DNA of 64,000 nt from Macrostomum hystrix. Lineage: Eukaryota; Platyhelminthes; Macrostomidae. Below, piece by piece: positions 57,401-63,589 of the stretch. A model generated the notes under the pieces. The model was given only the letters and a program-made list of their open reading frames with translations, did no database searches and had not been told where the DNA came from. The stretch spans positions 10,879,501 to 10,943,500 of the forward strand of contig CATNEN010000003.1 of the NCBI GenBank assembly GCA_950097015.1, given 5' to 3'. The translations under genes and the position numbers were made by a program. Each line of letters opens with the position of its first letter. Within the stretch, counting starts at the first letter, position 1.

Positions 57401-58409
57401 CCAATGCCTTCGAAAAGAAAATTCTAAAAAAATAAATTTAGATAGAAAATAAAGACCGAATCTAAAGCACAGCAACGGAAAGTAATAAAAGAAAAATAAT
57501 CCAATGGCCCCAGGCCAAATAGCAAAGGTGAAACAGCTTGAATGAAAAAAGTGTATAGTTGGCTACCACTTTTCCCGTTTCCCGTCAGTCCCACCTGAAT
57601 ATTTCCTGTACATCCCAATTTCCCACATTGGGACATTGAATGACTCATTGGTAAGACATTAAACTATATTTTATCTAAAATAGCCAGGTATATATTTTAT
57701 CTATAATAGCCAGGTATACAATGAGATATCAGGACTTCCAATAGACAGGCATTAAAATCCAACGTTTCCTGTACTACAAAATCCTAAAAAATGCCACCAT
57801 TTTCCCACTATTGTCTGTTATATAGGGATGTTTACAGTTGATGACATTTGGGGAGGAGTTTTATAGTGTTGCTTAACTGACCACAGAAATTTACTTTATA
57901 TATGCTTTGCACAGAAAAATATGCACACAGTTAGATAGTTTGCAACAAACTGCATATTATTAACATTGATCTGAGAAAGATAACGAGAGGAGAGAAAAGC
58001 ATACCCAAACCTGGTGTGTGACTTTGATTAAGGTTTACTTTAAAGTACTTTAAATTTTGTGGACTATTTTGGGAGCTTTGATTTGATTTGAAGCTTTGGA
58101 ATGCTGATAGGGAGGACGAGATTTCAAGTCTTAGCTAAAAGGGAAAGTATTTGTGTTTATCTTAAATTGAATGCTTGATCGATATTAAGTGTACATAATG
58201 TACATAGAACTTAAAAATATTGAGCCAAACGTACGTCAGAGTGTACATAGCATATTTCCTACCCCTCTTTTGCACTTTTCCCATTGGCTGGCCAATAAAA
58301 AACGTTTTAAGAAGCAATAAAATTTTGATTGCTCACCGCTGTAGCAGACGAGAATTGCAGCCCAGATGAATGCTAGAGCGTCCGGCATTTTTACACGCTG
58401 TTGAACGAA
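15222..58409 (-). CDS. IgSF adhesion receptor, Echinoid/nephrin-like (7 Ig, 2 FN3, TM), ten exons
   Basis: Exons, minus strand: 58409-58337 (ATG at 58388), 41454-41095, 31996-31670, 30263-30135, 29256-29008, 27684-27048, 26594-26458, 26369-25479, 18491-18272, 15423-15222. All junctions are GT-AG and phases agree throughout; the coding sum is 3204 bases, 1067 residues plus stop. Order: signal peptide (1-20), seven Ig domains each with a visible Cys pair (IYCEF/YECEG, VTCRS/IVCQT, INCTA/FTCLA, AECSV/WTCEA, LECRP/YSCSP, LICAV/YSCIA, LECLI/FTCVA), one clear FN3 domain (starting near residue 720) and a weaker second one, a transmembrane helix at about 937-960, and a cytoplasmic tail. Seven Ig plus two FN3 is the layout of Echinoid; nephrin-family proteins are similar but have more Ig domains. 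Such proteins mediate homophilic and heterophilic cell adhesion. The assignment rests on architecture, not a search. The tail ends KFLFE, with no obvious PDZ-binding motif. Skipped symmetrical phase-1 exons inside the long introns cannot be excluded. Confidence 0.85.
15455..18222. repeat. 17/18-bp minisatellite in IgSF intron 9
   Basis: About 160 copies of GAGTATGGGATCTGGTT, with an 18-base variant (GGTTTGAG) and a TTAAGTATGGGTTCT variant that recurs at intervals, suggesting longer-period duplication. On the minus strand it is stop-free and gives a spurious 254-codon frame ([16 protein letters not shown]-like repeats). It fills the intron between the transmembrane and tail exons. Confidence 0.95.
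18272..18491 (-). CDS. IgSF gene exon 9: transmembrane helix
   Basis: Acceptor TCTCATTCCAG|TT and donor CGCTC|GTGAGT, phases 1 and 2. It encodes AGFPEVSSL, then a hydrophobic helix [20 protein letters not shown] with VFFCC and basic RNR on the inner side, then an Ala/Ser-rich juxtamembrane stretch. This fixes the topology of the receptor. The CC pair at the inner membrane face could be palmitoylated (inference). Confidence 0.85.
18522..18775. repeat. 17-bp minisatellite in IgSF intron 8
   Basis: About 14 diverged copies of TCTACTCAATCTGATTA, with TCATTG, GTATTG and TAATTA variants at the end of the unit. It starts about 30 bases upstream of exon 9 on the minus strand, so it lies in or next to the branch-point region. 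Confidence 0.85.
18776..19505. other. IgSF intron 8 segment, no array
   Basis: Unique sequence. Near 18830-18980 a TTGTCA motif recurs, and near 19435-19495 GAATTGCATT repeats a few times. No exon is seen. Confidence 0.4.
19512..20070. repeat. CT-rich minisatellite (CTCTTCTCACTCTCTCCC-type)
   Basis: About 33 copies of a 15-20-bp all-pyrimidine-plus-A unit. The near-pure polypyrimidine strand gives overlapping open frames ([10 protein letters not shown]-like) that are artefacts. Confidence 0.9.
20075..20970. other. IgSF intron 8 segment, one possible hAT end
   Basis: A (GT)n run lies at about 20554-20570. CAGTGGCTTA followed by a G-run at about 20579-20610 resembles a hAT left terminus, but no matching right end is found nearby. 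No coding exon seen. Confidence 0.3.
20976..22645. repeat. 13-bp minisatellite with 632-bp higher-order repeat
   Basis: About 125 copies of ATGCTGTAGTAGG, with 10-bp (GTGCTGTAGTAG) and 16-bp (GCTGCTGTAGTAG) length variants. The order of variants from about 21165-21770 is repeated at about 21797-22400 with an offset of 632 bases, showing a segmental duplication inside the array. The 580-codon minus frame ([12 protein letters not shown]-like) is an artefact. Confidence 0.95.
22646..24270. other. IgSF intron 8 segment rich in TTCTTAGAA palindromes
   Basis: No exon is seen. Scattered TTCTTAGAA/TTCTAAGAA motifs occur from about 23443 onward and lead into the array that follows. Confidence 0.5.
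24400..25095. repeat. 44-bp minisatellite carrying paired TTCTAAGAA palindromes
   Basis: About 14 copies of a 44-bp unit. Each contains GATTCTAAGAAGATT and GATTCTAAGAAAATGGATC separated by CCTGTTTAGAG. Copies are very similar, with older diverged copies at 24280-24400 and 25085-25200. Confidence 0.9.
25479..26369 (-). CDS. IgSF gene exon 8: Ig7 and two FN3-like domains
   Basis: Acceptor TTTGGATTTCAG|TC and donor AGTA|GTGAGT, both phase 1. It encodes an Ig domain (Cys in SLECLI and FTCVARN, Trp in VTWEV). Then comes [10 protein letters not shown] opening an FN3 domain with the [16 protein letters not shown] and FTTP landmarks, then a second, weaker FN3-like stretch interrupted by a six-glutamine run (25664-25682). 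This is the largest exon and holds the membrane-proximal ectodomain. Confidence 0.85.
26458..26594 (-). CDS. IgSF gene exon 7: C-terminal half of Ig6
   Basis: Acceptor AAAATCCGCAG|C and donor GAAT|GTAAGG, phases 2 and 1. It encodes [11 protein letters not shown] ... [15 protein letters not shown], the D-x-G-x-Y-x-C motif of an Ig domain whose first half is in exon 6. Too short and split to be obvious from open frames alone. Confidence 0.85.
26625..27000. repeat. 63-bp repeat filling IgSF intron 6
   Basis: Six copies of a 63-bp unit containing TCTGATCGAGGCCCGCGACA and GCCCTAGAGTGGGGTTGTG. The inner copies are nearly identical and the outer ones diverged. It occupies most of the 453-bp intron between exons 6 and 7. 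The period is a multiple of three, so both strands look open. Confidence 0.95.
27048..27684 (-). CDS. IgSF gene exon 6: end of Ig4, Ig5, start of Ig6
   Basis: Acceptor GCGTCAAG|GC (weak pyrimidine tract) and donor ATACG|GTGAGA, phases 1 and 2. It encodes [11 protein letters not shown] ... [12 protein letters not shown] (second Cys of Ig4), then [13 protein letters not shown] with VMLECRP and [12 protein letters not shown] (Ig5), then QPPRWLDN and SFSLICAV with LTWSRDG (Ig6). The exon start was chosen because it alone keeps the phase and completes Ig4. Confidence 0.8.
27757..28020. repeat. 20-bp minisatellite in IgSF intron 5
   Basis: About 13 copies of TTCAGGATGATCCCTCAGGG, alternating CCCTC and CCTTC. 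Confidence 0.95.
28352..28936. repeat. 32-bp minisatellite in IgSF intron 5
   Basis: About 18 copies of a 32-bp unit (CGGTCTTTCCTCAGGGG, then AAAAATATTCCTCAG), with TATT/TAAT alternatives. Units are highly homogeneous. A second, unrelated array in the same intron as the 20-bp one. Confidence 0.95.
29008..29256 (-). CDS. IgSF gene exon 5: end of Ig3, start of Ig4
   Basis: Acceptor CATCATGACAG|AA and donor CAGTG|GTATGA, both phase 1. It encodes [15 protein letters not shown] ... [10 protein letters not shown] (Ig3 second half), then [19 protein letters not shown] with QAECSV and VNWRHPSSG (Ig4 first half). Confidence 0.8.
29335..29985. repeat. 17-bp minisatellite in IgSF intron 4
   Basis: About 38 copies of TCTCCCCATTCACAAAT, with CACGAAT, CACTCAC and CCCTATTC variants. 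Starts about 80 bases from exon 5. Confidence 0.95.
30135..30263 (-). CDS. IgSF gene exon 4: first half of Ig3
   Basis: Acceptor TCATCCTCGCAG|AC and donor GGCTG|GTCAGC, both phase 1. Encodes [31 protein letters not shown] and [11 protein letters not shown]. The donor is weaker than the others but gives a perfect Ig join to exon 5. Confidence 0.75.
30338..31640. repeat. 23-25-bp minisatellite in IgSF intron 3
   Basis: About 54 copies of AAATCCCACACC plus a variable middle (TTTTAAAATCTTG, GTCAAAATCTTG, TTAAAAATCTT). Variant order repeats in longer blocks. Extends to within about 30 bases of the exon 3 donor. Confidence 0.95.
31670..31996 (-). CDS. IgSF gene exon 3: Ig2
   Basis: Acceptor TGCAATTTCAG|CC and donor TTCTGT|GTGAGT, both phase 1. 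A full Ig domain: [39 protein letters not shown] and a late Cys in [13 protein letters not shown]. Phase-1 symmetry means the exon could be skipped without breaking the frame. Confidence 0.8.
32099..33229. repeat. 20-bp minisatellite in IgSF intron 2
   Basis: About 56 copies of CATTCTTATCCCATCCGAAC with no length variants over 1.1 kb. Only single-base changes are seen (CAAAC, CAAGC, CTAAC, CACATCC). This is the most uniform long-unit array in the window. Confidence 0.98.
33230..33800. other. IgSF intron 2 segment
   Basis: Unique sequence. It contains CCATGGACTGAACAGCC near 33232, similar to CCATGGACTGAACAAGCC near 39841, a possible dispersed-repeat fragment. No exon seen. Confidence 0.4.
33806..35533. 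repeat. 14-bp minisatellite with 700-bp higher-order repeat
   Basis: About 123 copies of CACTCTCTATCCGT, with CTATATCC, CTCCATCC, CTTTATCC and CATCAC variants. Marker variants recur exactly 700 bases (50 units) apart: TCCGTCTCTC at 34103 and 34803, TTTCC at 34311 and 35011, CTCCATCCTT at 34531 and 35231. A shorter 210-base recurrence (CAGTC at 34276, 34486, 34976, 35186) is nested in it. The 600-codon frames are artefacts. Confidence 0.97.
35540..36230. other. IgSF intron 2 segment, nothing recognised
   Basis: AT-rich unique sequence with no exon or repeat supported. Confidence 0.5.
36235..36720. repeat. CTCTC/CTTCT polypyrimidine tracts
   Basis: Two pyrimidine-rich blocks (36240-36470 and 36560-36715) built from TCTCC and TCTTC words, separated by about 90 bases of unique sequence. 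Confidence 0.9.
37430..39228. repeat. 24-bp minisatellite, two homogenised subfamilies
   Basis: About 75 copies of a 24-bp unit, CACTCTCTCCCTTGTCAC plus a six-base variable part. The left quarter (to about 37890) uses ACTCCT after GTCAC; the rest uses TCCYAT. The switch is abrupt. Since the unit is a multiple of three and stop-free, three frames of about 600 codons are open; all are judged artefacts. Confidence 0.97.
39230..40440. other. IgSF intron 2 segment with a possible SINE fragment
   Basis: Around 39760-39800, GTCGGGAGTTCGAAGCTCGG resembles the B box of a tRNA-derived element. No array or exon seen otherwise. Confidence 0.3.
40455..41065. repeat. four diverged ~130-150-bp repeats, each with an ATTGG (CCAAT) box
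   Basis: ATTGG occurs at 40461, 40587, 40717, 40866 and 41018. The last four sit in the same context: TCACTCCCATTGGCTACC, then a CCGGCACCCACC-like part, then CATCAATGTACACTATTA, then TAGAAAACCTCACTTCTCATTCC. They form a short tandem series directly downstream of exon 2 in intron 2. Confidence 0.7.
41095..41454 (-). CDS. IgSF gene exon 2: Ig1
   Basis: Acceptor TCTAATTTTCAG|TC and donor TTGTCA|GTAAGT, both phase 1. It encodes [13 protein letters not shown] at the mature N-terminus, then an Ig domain with [14 protein letters not shown] and DGIYECEG, plus an extra Cys pair (LCHADSGKC) that may make a second disulfide. Confidence 0.85.
41560..42010. repeat. ~23-bp minisatellite in IgSF intron 1
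   Basis: About 20 copies of a unit GGTCTTTAGATTAGGTTTCA plus CCT, with TTTTTCATCT and AGTTTGGG variants. Starts about 100 bases upstream of exon 2. Confidence 0.9.
42011..43150. other. IgSF intron 1 segment
   Basis: Short (GCA)n run at about 42640-42665 and (CA)n at 42461-42473. No exon is supported. Confidence 0.4.
43155..44385. repeat. ~28-36-bp purine-rich minisatellite
   Basis: About 38 copies of GAGTAGAAGGGGTAGAAGGA plus a variable GAGAG tract. The block at about 43400-43790 recurs at about 43830-44150, indicating segmental duplication. The 447-codon minus frame is an artefact. Confidence 0.92.
44390..45060. other. IgSF intron 1 segment, nothing recognised
   Basis: Unique AT-rich sequence; no exon, RNA gene or repeat supported. 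Confidence 0.4.
45065..46765. repeat. 12-bp purine minisatellite (GATGGAGGGAGA)n
   Basis: About 140 copies of GATGGAGGGAGA with GATAGAGAGAGA, GATCGAGGGAGA and GACGAAGGGAGA variants. A block of about 204 bases with the GACGAAG marker recurs near 45157, 45385 and 45571, then again near 46420. Strand composition is almost pure purine plus T. Confidence 0.97.
46780..46940 (-). mobile_element. tRNA-derived SINE-like element
   Basis: Read on the minus strand: GAGCTCGAATCCGCGGCGAG (B-box-like GCTCGAATCC), then a GAGGGCCAAGCTTCAAGGCA body, a GAGTGTACCTGCCTGACG part and TGTACACACCT. The same series of blocks occurs in the same order on the plus strand at 54560-54720. Two diverged copies in opposite orientation support a dispersed repeat. 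Confidence 0.65.
46941..47710. other. IgSF intron 1 segment, nothing recognised
   Basis: Unique sequence; short purine-rich lead-in to the next array from about 47620. Confidence 0.4.
47715..48300. repeat. 18-bp minisatellite (GGAGATGATGGAAATATG)n
   Basis: About 32 copies with GGAGACGATGG and GGATATGATGG variants. Unit length is a multiple of three, giving long spurious frames on both strands. Confidence 0.96.
48305..48850. other. IgSF intron 1 segment
   Basis: No exon or repeat supported. Confidence 0.4.
48857..49575 (+). repeat. 36-bp minisatellite, left arm of an inverted pair
   Basis: About 20 copies of a 36-bp unit with core TCAGTGGGATTCTACTCCCC, then TACGATCCCTGA. The unit begins with ACCT or GCAT, giving two subfamilies. 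The same unit in opposite orientation forms the array at 50925-51668. Confidence 0.95.
49576..50425. other. spacer between the inverted 36-bp arrays
   Basis: Unique AT-rich sequence. A 91-codon frame at 49839-50114 has no coding features and is not called. Confidence 0.4.
50430..50875 (-). repeat. ~31-bp minisatellite related to the 36-bp family
   Basis: About 14 copies of a unit with GGAATCCCACTGAAGGTTTA and GTTATGGGAAT. It shares the AATCCCACTGAAGGTT core with the next array, so it is a length-variant branch of the same family in the same orientation. Confidence 0.9.
50925..51668 (-). repeat. 36-bp minisatellite, right arm of an inverted pair
   Basis: About 20 copies of the inverse complement of the 48857-49575 unit (GGGGAGTAGAATCCCACTGA core), with the same two subfamilies (AAGGTTC and ATGCTC). 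Homogeneous over most of its length. Confidence 0.96.
51670..52330. other. IgSF intron 1 segment, nothing recognised
   Basis: Short frames only; no homology recognised. Confidence 0.4.
52335..53265 (+). repeat. 21-bp minisatellite
   Basis: About 44 copies of a 21-bp unit, GAAGCTACCTGTTAGACAAG plus A, with ATAAAGCT, GTGAAGCT and GCTAGCTATT variants. A block of about 210 bases beginning with the GACAGATAAAG marker recurs near 52560 and 52765. Multiple of three and stop-free, so it gives an artefact frame (LPVRQEK repeats). Confidence 0.96.
53830..54065 (-). repeat. ~20-bp minisatellite, inverted relative of the 21-bp array
   Basis: About ten copies of CTAACAGGTGAAATTCTTAT. Its inverse contains CACCTGTTAGATAAG, close to the ACCTGTTAGACAAG core of the array at 52335-53265, in the opposite orientation. 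Confidence 0.8.
54555..54725 (+). mobile_element. tRNA-derived SINE-like element
   Basis: An A-box-like TCTAACTCATTTGCC at about 54557 and a B-box-like GCTCGATTCC at about 54592 have a tRNA-like spacing. They are followed by the same body blocks as the minus-strand copy at 46780-46940 (GCGGCGAGGCCAC, GAGGGCCAACCTTCAAAGCA, TGCCTGACGATGAGAAAG, TGTACACACCT). No intact cloverleaf, so it is a SINE rather than a tRNA gene. Confidence 0.7.
54726..55270. other. IgSF intron 1 segment, nothing recognised
   Basis: AT-rich unique sequence. Confidence 0.4.
55278..55600. repeat. ~21-bp minisatellite
   Basis: About 13 copies of AGATTCTCGAAGATAGTGGG plus T, decaying to GGGTAGATT/GGATAGACT words at the right end. 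Confidence 0.9.
55605..58336. other. IgSF intron 1, 5' part
   Basis: No exon convincingly supported. A GC-rich patch at 56690-56815 holds an 11-bp perfect inverted repeat (GGGCTGTTTGG / CCAAACAGCCC). ORFs at 55810-56083 lack coding features. Confidence 0.4.
58337..58409 (-). CDS. IgSF gene exon 1: start codon and signal peptide
   Basis: ATG at 58388-58386 begins [17 protein letters not shown], a short hydrophobic signal peptide continued by exon 2 (VSA|A is a likely cleavage site). Donor AGCG|GTGAGC, phase 1. A good acceptor TGGTTTCGCAG ends at 58410, 21 bases before the ATG, so a 5' UTR exon or spliced leader is joined here. The frame is also open upstream (ATG at 58421), but that start would lie beyond the acceptor and lengthen the leader with polar residues. 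Confidence 0.75.
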
Positions 58410-58557
58410 CTGCGAAACCAATAATTCAGTAGCAGTAACGGCCGCAGCAGCTACAACTTCTTTCGCCGCAAATTTCTATTTGACGAATACGCCCTTTACA
58501 CCATGCACAACAATCTGAAATGAAAATTTCGACAATATTGCAGCTGTCAATTTTGTT

Positions 58558-58574
58558 GTTGCCATGGAGACAAC
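58558..58574. promoter_or_regulatory. RFX X-box-like inverted repeat
   Basis: GTTGCCATGGAGACAAC, a near-palindrome resembling an RFX X-box (one mismatch in the right half). It lies about 170 bases upstream of the IgSF start codon on the minus-strand side. Function inferred only from motif and position. Confidence 0.3.
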
Positions 58575-59735
58575 GTGACAAAACTGAACGCTTGCACGCA
58601 AATAAAATAATGTTAAAATAAAGTGGTGTAAAAATTTCATGTTTAATCTGACATAACTAAATAATTCGACCACAATGGGAATGGATGGAGGGGGCTGAGA
58701 GGGTGACAAGCATCTGCTTCTGAATTCCATTGTTTCCTCTCATACGCCGCTGAAGAATTATTAAGAACGAGGCCAATTCTTTCAAGTTTTCCTGTCAAGT
58801 CATGGCCTTGCCCACACTAACAATGGAAGATATAGATCGTTTGAGACTATGATTATGTAATATTCAACACTTTCTTCTGTCCCGGGTGTGGTAATATTTG
58901 CCATGCGTCTTTTTCTAAGAGTTTTATTAGTATTTTTTCTTTAATAAATTCCTTGCATTCCAGTATGACTGCAGTATAAGAATAAAGGTTCCTTGCATAG
59001 ATACCGAAATAAAGCGAAAAAATAAGTTAATCCTAGATCGCGGTCGTGACCTTGGGACATTTTTATCCCATATAGATACTAAGGTTTATAATTAACCTGC
59101 AATCTGATCATTACTTTCATTTCCTGTGTATTTATACATACCTGCATAACAGTATTAATGAACCCAGAAATGATCTTCCGTATTCATATAGCTGTAATCT
59201 ATTTTCCGGTTTCAGTGCCAAAGGAAAATAAATCCCCTATTATAGTTAAATATCGATATTCATTGTTATTACGAGCTACTTCATCCCGTGGACGTCAGGA
59301 CACGGAACGAAATATGAATTGTGAATTCACTCACTATAACCTGACAATATTCTATTGTTTTTTACAATCATTCATTCATTCGATGCTTGTCAAATGTGAC
59401 ACAATGCGTGGGTTTTTTAAAAAAAAAGATCAAAGAGTAAAAACTGTTCTCTAGATTATTGCGTCGATTCAGGAAATGAGTTCCAGACAAAAAGAAAGCA
59501 GTTCATGTAATCTAGGTTATAGGATTTCTAGATCGCTACTAAGGGATATATGGGATTTGGGATCCCCACTGGGAAAGGGCTATTGAGGATTCAACCCGAT
59601 GACCCAGGTGATATGGGGTTCGATTAAGCGAACAAGGATTCGGAATACCATACCGGAGGTTAAGATTCGGTTCCCATAATCTGGGATTCGATTTGTAAAG
59701 GATGTGAGGGATTTAAACACGGAGAGTAGGAATTT
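58575..59735. other. upstream region of IgSF exon 1
   Basis: AT-rich, no coding signal seen. Confidence 0.4.
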
Positions 59736-59737
59736 GG

Positions 59738-59990
59738 GATTCTAATTTGGAAAGTTGGGATTTGGGATTCTACTGGGAAAGTAGGGATTTGGGATTCTAC
59801 TGGGAAAGCTGGGATTTGGGATTCTATTGGGAAAGCTGGGATTTGGGATTCTACTGGGAAAGCTGGGATTTGGGATTCTATTGGGAAAGCTGGGATTTGG
59901 GATTCTACTGGGAAAGCTGGGATTTGGGATTCTACTGGGAAAGTTGGGATTTGGGATTCTACTGGGAAAGCTGGGATTTGGGATTCTAGT
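59738..59990. repeat. 27-bp minisatellite
   Basis: About nine copies of GGGATTTGGGATTCTACTGG plus GAAAGCT, with diverged copies from 59560 to 60080. The unit contains two GGGATT cores. Confidence 0.93.
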
Positions 59991-60084
59991 CGCGGAGAGG
60001 GGAGATTCGAGATCTAAACTTGGAAAGTTGGGATTCGGGATCTAAACATGGAGAGTCGGGATTTGAAATTTCCCACATTGAGAA

Positions 60085-60465
60085 TAGGCATTTGTGATTC
60101 TACCACTTCCCAAGTTTGATTTGGGATTTATACAAGTCATTCTATTTGTCTTGAATCGATAAATTAAAAATTAATGATAGAACAGCTTTTGTTGGAACCG
60201 CCTGCATCTAAGACTCTAAAAGCTCCACTGTATGGTAATTCAGATTGGTTTTTACACCTTTTGATAGACCGCGGGCAGTCAAAGAAAATTGATTGTTTCT
60301 TGATTGACTTGCTGCTTCTATGTGGTATCTGAAGTGTGCCACATTGTGACTTGAGCAGCAATGAGTTCTTCAAATATGTAAATTGCTACTTTAATTATTG
60401 TATAATAGTTATTATATCGTACCATTGTACAAACTCTACGATATTCTCATATTAGTATGACTCAC
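60085..60465. other. unique sequence, nothing recognised
   Basis: No exon or repeat supported. Confidence 0.4.
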
Positions 60466-60467
60466 AT

Positions 60468-61150
60468 GAGAGGAGAGGAGAGGAGAGGAGAGGAGAGGAG
60501 AGGAGAGGAGAGGAGGGGAGATGAGAGGAGAGGAGAGGAGAGGAGAGGAGAGGAGAGGAGAGGAGAGGAGAGGAGAGGAGAGGAGAGGAGAGGAGAGGAG
60601 AGGAGAGGAGAGGAGAGGAGAGGAGAGGAGAGGAGAGGAGAGGAGAGGAGAGGAGAGGAGAGGAGAGGAGAGGAGAGGAGAGGAGAGGAGAGGAGAGGAG
60701 AGGAGAGGAGAGGAGAGGAGAGGAGAGGAGAGGAGAGGAGAGGAGAGGAGAGGAGAGGAGAGGAGAGGAGAGGAGAGGAGAGGAGAGGAGAGGAGAGGAG
60801 AGGAGAGGAGAGGAGAGGAGAGGAGAGGAGAGGAGAGGAGAGGAGAGGAGGGGAGATGAGAGGAGAGGAGAGGAGAGGAGAGGAGAGGAGAGGAGAGGAG
60901 AGGAGAGGAGAGGAGAGGAGAGGAGAGGAGAGGAGAGGAGAGGAGAGGAGAGGAGAGGAGAGGAGAGGAGAGGAGAGGAGAGGAGAGGAGAGGAGAGGAG
61001 AGGAGAGGAGAGGAGAGGAGAGGAGAGGAGAGGAGAGGAGAGGAGAGGAGAGGAGAGGAGAGGAGAGGAGAGGAGAGGAGAGGAGAGGAGAGGAGAGGAG
61101 AGGAGAGGAGAGGAGAGGAGAGGAGAGGAGAGGAGAGGAGAGGAGAGGAC
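60468..61150. repeat. (AGGAG)n pentanucleotide microsatellite
   Basis: About 136 near-perfect copies, broken only by two GGGGAGATGAG interruptions, at about 60514 and 60849, some 335 bases apart. Pure purine on the plus strand. Frames of about 240-268 codons on both strands are artefacts. Confidence 0.99.
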
Positions 61151-61154
61151 AGAC

Positions 61155-61795
61155 AAAAACGCATCAGAAAAGCGATTAAGTGAATTAAGTGAATGGATCA
61201 CTGAAATTGATGTAGAAAATGCTTTCGAGAAGTCAAGTAAGTCAAACCGAAATGACAATTCATATTTGATGCAGTGAATTGTGCATTTCCTAATTAAATT
61301 AACATCTATTTGCGTATTGCATGGTCGAATCGGATAAATATTTTATCACACTGCAATTCTAAGAATACTATAAATAGCAATTATTTTACGAGTAAACGGA
61401 AGAGGTTTTAGAAAGTGAACCATGCAGTCCACTTTTCTTACAAGTATATACGAGCTAGCTAAGCTGTTCGTTGTGTTTTCAGATTTGAGTACAAATAAAC
61501 TCATGGATGCAAGATGTTTTTAAGAATGTGAAACGATAGCTCAAGTTGAGTTTGAGTCTGATCAGCAAGAAACCAGATCGCACCCAAGATCTTGACCTTA
61601 GAAAGTGATACACTTGGATACACTTGCTTTCCACCTATCCGATCTTATACCTGTGTAGTTAATCTACCTGACTGCCCACGACTATGCACTAGAGATGAGG
61701 AAACTGTGCTAGCGAAAATATGTACAGTGTACTCGGATAGTAGAAAAAAATAATTATTGGAGTTAAGTAGAGAAGAGCTTAATAGAATATATAAA
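61155..61795. other. unique sequence, nothing recognised
   Basis: No exon or repeat supported. Confidence 0.4.
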
Positions 61796-61799
61796 ATAG

Positions 61800-62575
61800 A
61801 ATCGATTGGAGTGTAGTGGAGTGGAGTAGAGTAGAGAAGAGTAAAGTCGAGTGGAGTAGAGTAAAGAGGAGTGGAGTGAAGTAGAGAAGAGTAGAGAAGA
61901 GTAGAGTAGAGTAGGTTGGAGTAGAGTGGAGTAGGGTAGAGTAGAGTAGAGTAGAGAAGAGTAGAGTAGGGAAGAGTAGAGTAGAGAAGAGTAGAGTAAA
62001 GTCGAGTGGAGTAGAGTAGAGAGGAGTGGAGTGAAATAGAGAAGAGTAGAGTAGAGAAGAGTAGGTTGGAGTCGAGTGGAGTAGAGTAGAGTAGAGTAGA
62101 GAATAGTAGAGTAGATTGGAGTGGAGTGAAGTAGAGAAGAGTAGAGAAGAGTTGAGTAGAGAAGAGTAGGTTGGAGTAGAGTGGAGTAGAGTAGAGTAGA
62201 GAAGAGTAGAGTAAAGTCGAGTGGAGTAGAGTAGAGAGGAGTGGAGTGAAGTAGAGAAGAGTAGAGAAGAGTAGAGTAGAGAAGAGTAGGTTGGAGTAGA
62301 GTGGAGTAGAGTAGAGTAGAGAAGAGTAGAGTAAAGTCGAGTGGAGTAGAGTAGAGAGGAGTGGAGTGAAGTAGAGAAGAGTAGAGAAGAGTAGGTTGGA
62401 GTAGGTTGGAGTAGAGAAGAGTAGAGTAGAGTAGACTGGAGCAGTGTAGAGAGGAGAAGAGTAGAGTAGAGAAGTGTAGAATAGAGCTGATTAGATTGCT
62501 CTGCTTTAAGCTTAGAGTAGAGTAGAGTCAAGTAGAGTGGAGTAGAGAGGAGTACAGCAGAGTAGAATGGACTGA
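61800..62575. repeat. GAGTA/GAGAA pentamer satellite with higher-order blocks
   Basis: Pentamers GAGTA, GAGTG, GAGAA and GAGGA run on for 0.8 kb. A block of about 115-120 bases containing GTAGGTTGGAGTAGAGTGGA recurs several times (61912, 62170, 62289). Confidence 0.93.
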
Positions 62576-62579
62576 AGCA

Positions 62580-63145
62580 CAATGTTTCGAAGCTTATTGA
62601 AATTAGGATGAGAATACAATCAAATTAATCCTGATAGTCCATGTATATTTTATTATTTTTCACAAGTAATTAACTCATCAGACCAACTGTCAGTTTCAAC
62701 TGTCACTCTCTACTAACCTTTGTCTACATCAATACGTGATTGTGAATAATAGTTCTGTTCTGAATTTTTCTTAGAGACAGTCCAGCAAAAAACGGAATAA
62801 GACAGAAGCACACAGACGCGGCCAAGCACTATACTTGAGTCTAGAGAAAAAACACACTATTCTTGCAGACTGTCTTTAACTGATATATGCTTTGAACTTT
62901 GACTGAGCTCTCTTTATGAATAACTGGAGTCTTTCAGAACACGAGACCATGCATGAGACTGCAAAAAAGAGATACGCGCTAACTGGAGGCATGAGAAATT
63001 CAAATTTTTGAGCACACAACTGCTCAAACGCCACCTGAACACAAATATACTCGTATTATTTGCATTCTGCTTAAATGTCTGTCTGCCAATCCTGTCCTGT
63101 CACTTTGATAGCTTCACTGTACTATATCAAGCATGAATGAGGGCT
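62580..63145. other. unique sequence, nothing recognised
   Basis: No exon or repeat supported. Confidence 0.4.
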
Positions 63146-63148
63146 CAC

Positions 63149-63219
63149 CTCAATTGTATGAGTTCGGTTGTCAGTTGATTGTTTACGAGGGCTGCAGCGT
63201 CGACTCGAAGCCGCATCAG
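63149..63219 (-). other. candidate 71-base upstream exon
   Basis: Bounded by AAATTTTAG|C and ATTGAG|GTGAGC on the minus strand and open across its length. If joined to the acceptor at 58410 the frame stays open into the IgSF signal peptide, but it contains no ATG. It would be a 5' UTR exon of the IgSF gene or an exon of another gene. A CCAAT/ATTGG pair at 63401-63414 lies upstream. Confidence 0.25.
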
Positions 63220-63589
63220 CTAAAATTTCATTGGAAACAGTTTCGTGTCTTAGAAAGCCTACATTTAGAAATTGAGTCTTTGCAAATGACCCAACTAAAG
63301 ATATTATAGAATGAAAGTTGGTTAGAGAGGCTCGACTAGTCATTCGGTTTCTTGTAACACCTTTATTAGATATAAAAATCTAAGGAGCCTAGACCGCGTG
63401 GGATTGGACAGCCAATGAGCAGCGAAGGCGGACTGTCCTATGGTCAGGCGTGAGGCTTATTGAACGGGTATCTTAAACTACTTATAGTAGTGTGTCATAA
63501 AAACCGTCAAGCTTTGTCACTAAGATTTGGAAGATTAGATTCAGATTAAGGATTTATAAAGTTTATGAGAGAGGATTTAAACAGACTCT

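Noticed and set aside
60436-61258. Frames of 240-268 codons (SSPLL repeats; RRGEE repeats)
   Set aside because: Pentanucleotide microsatellite open on both strands.
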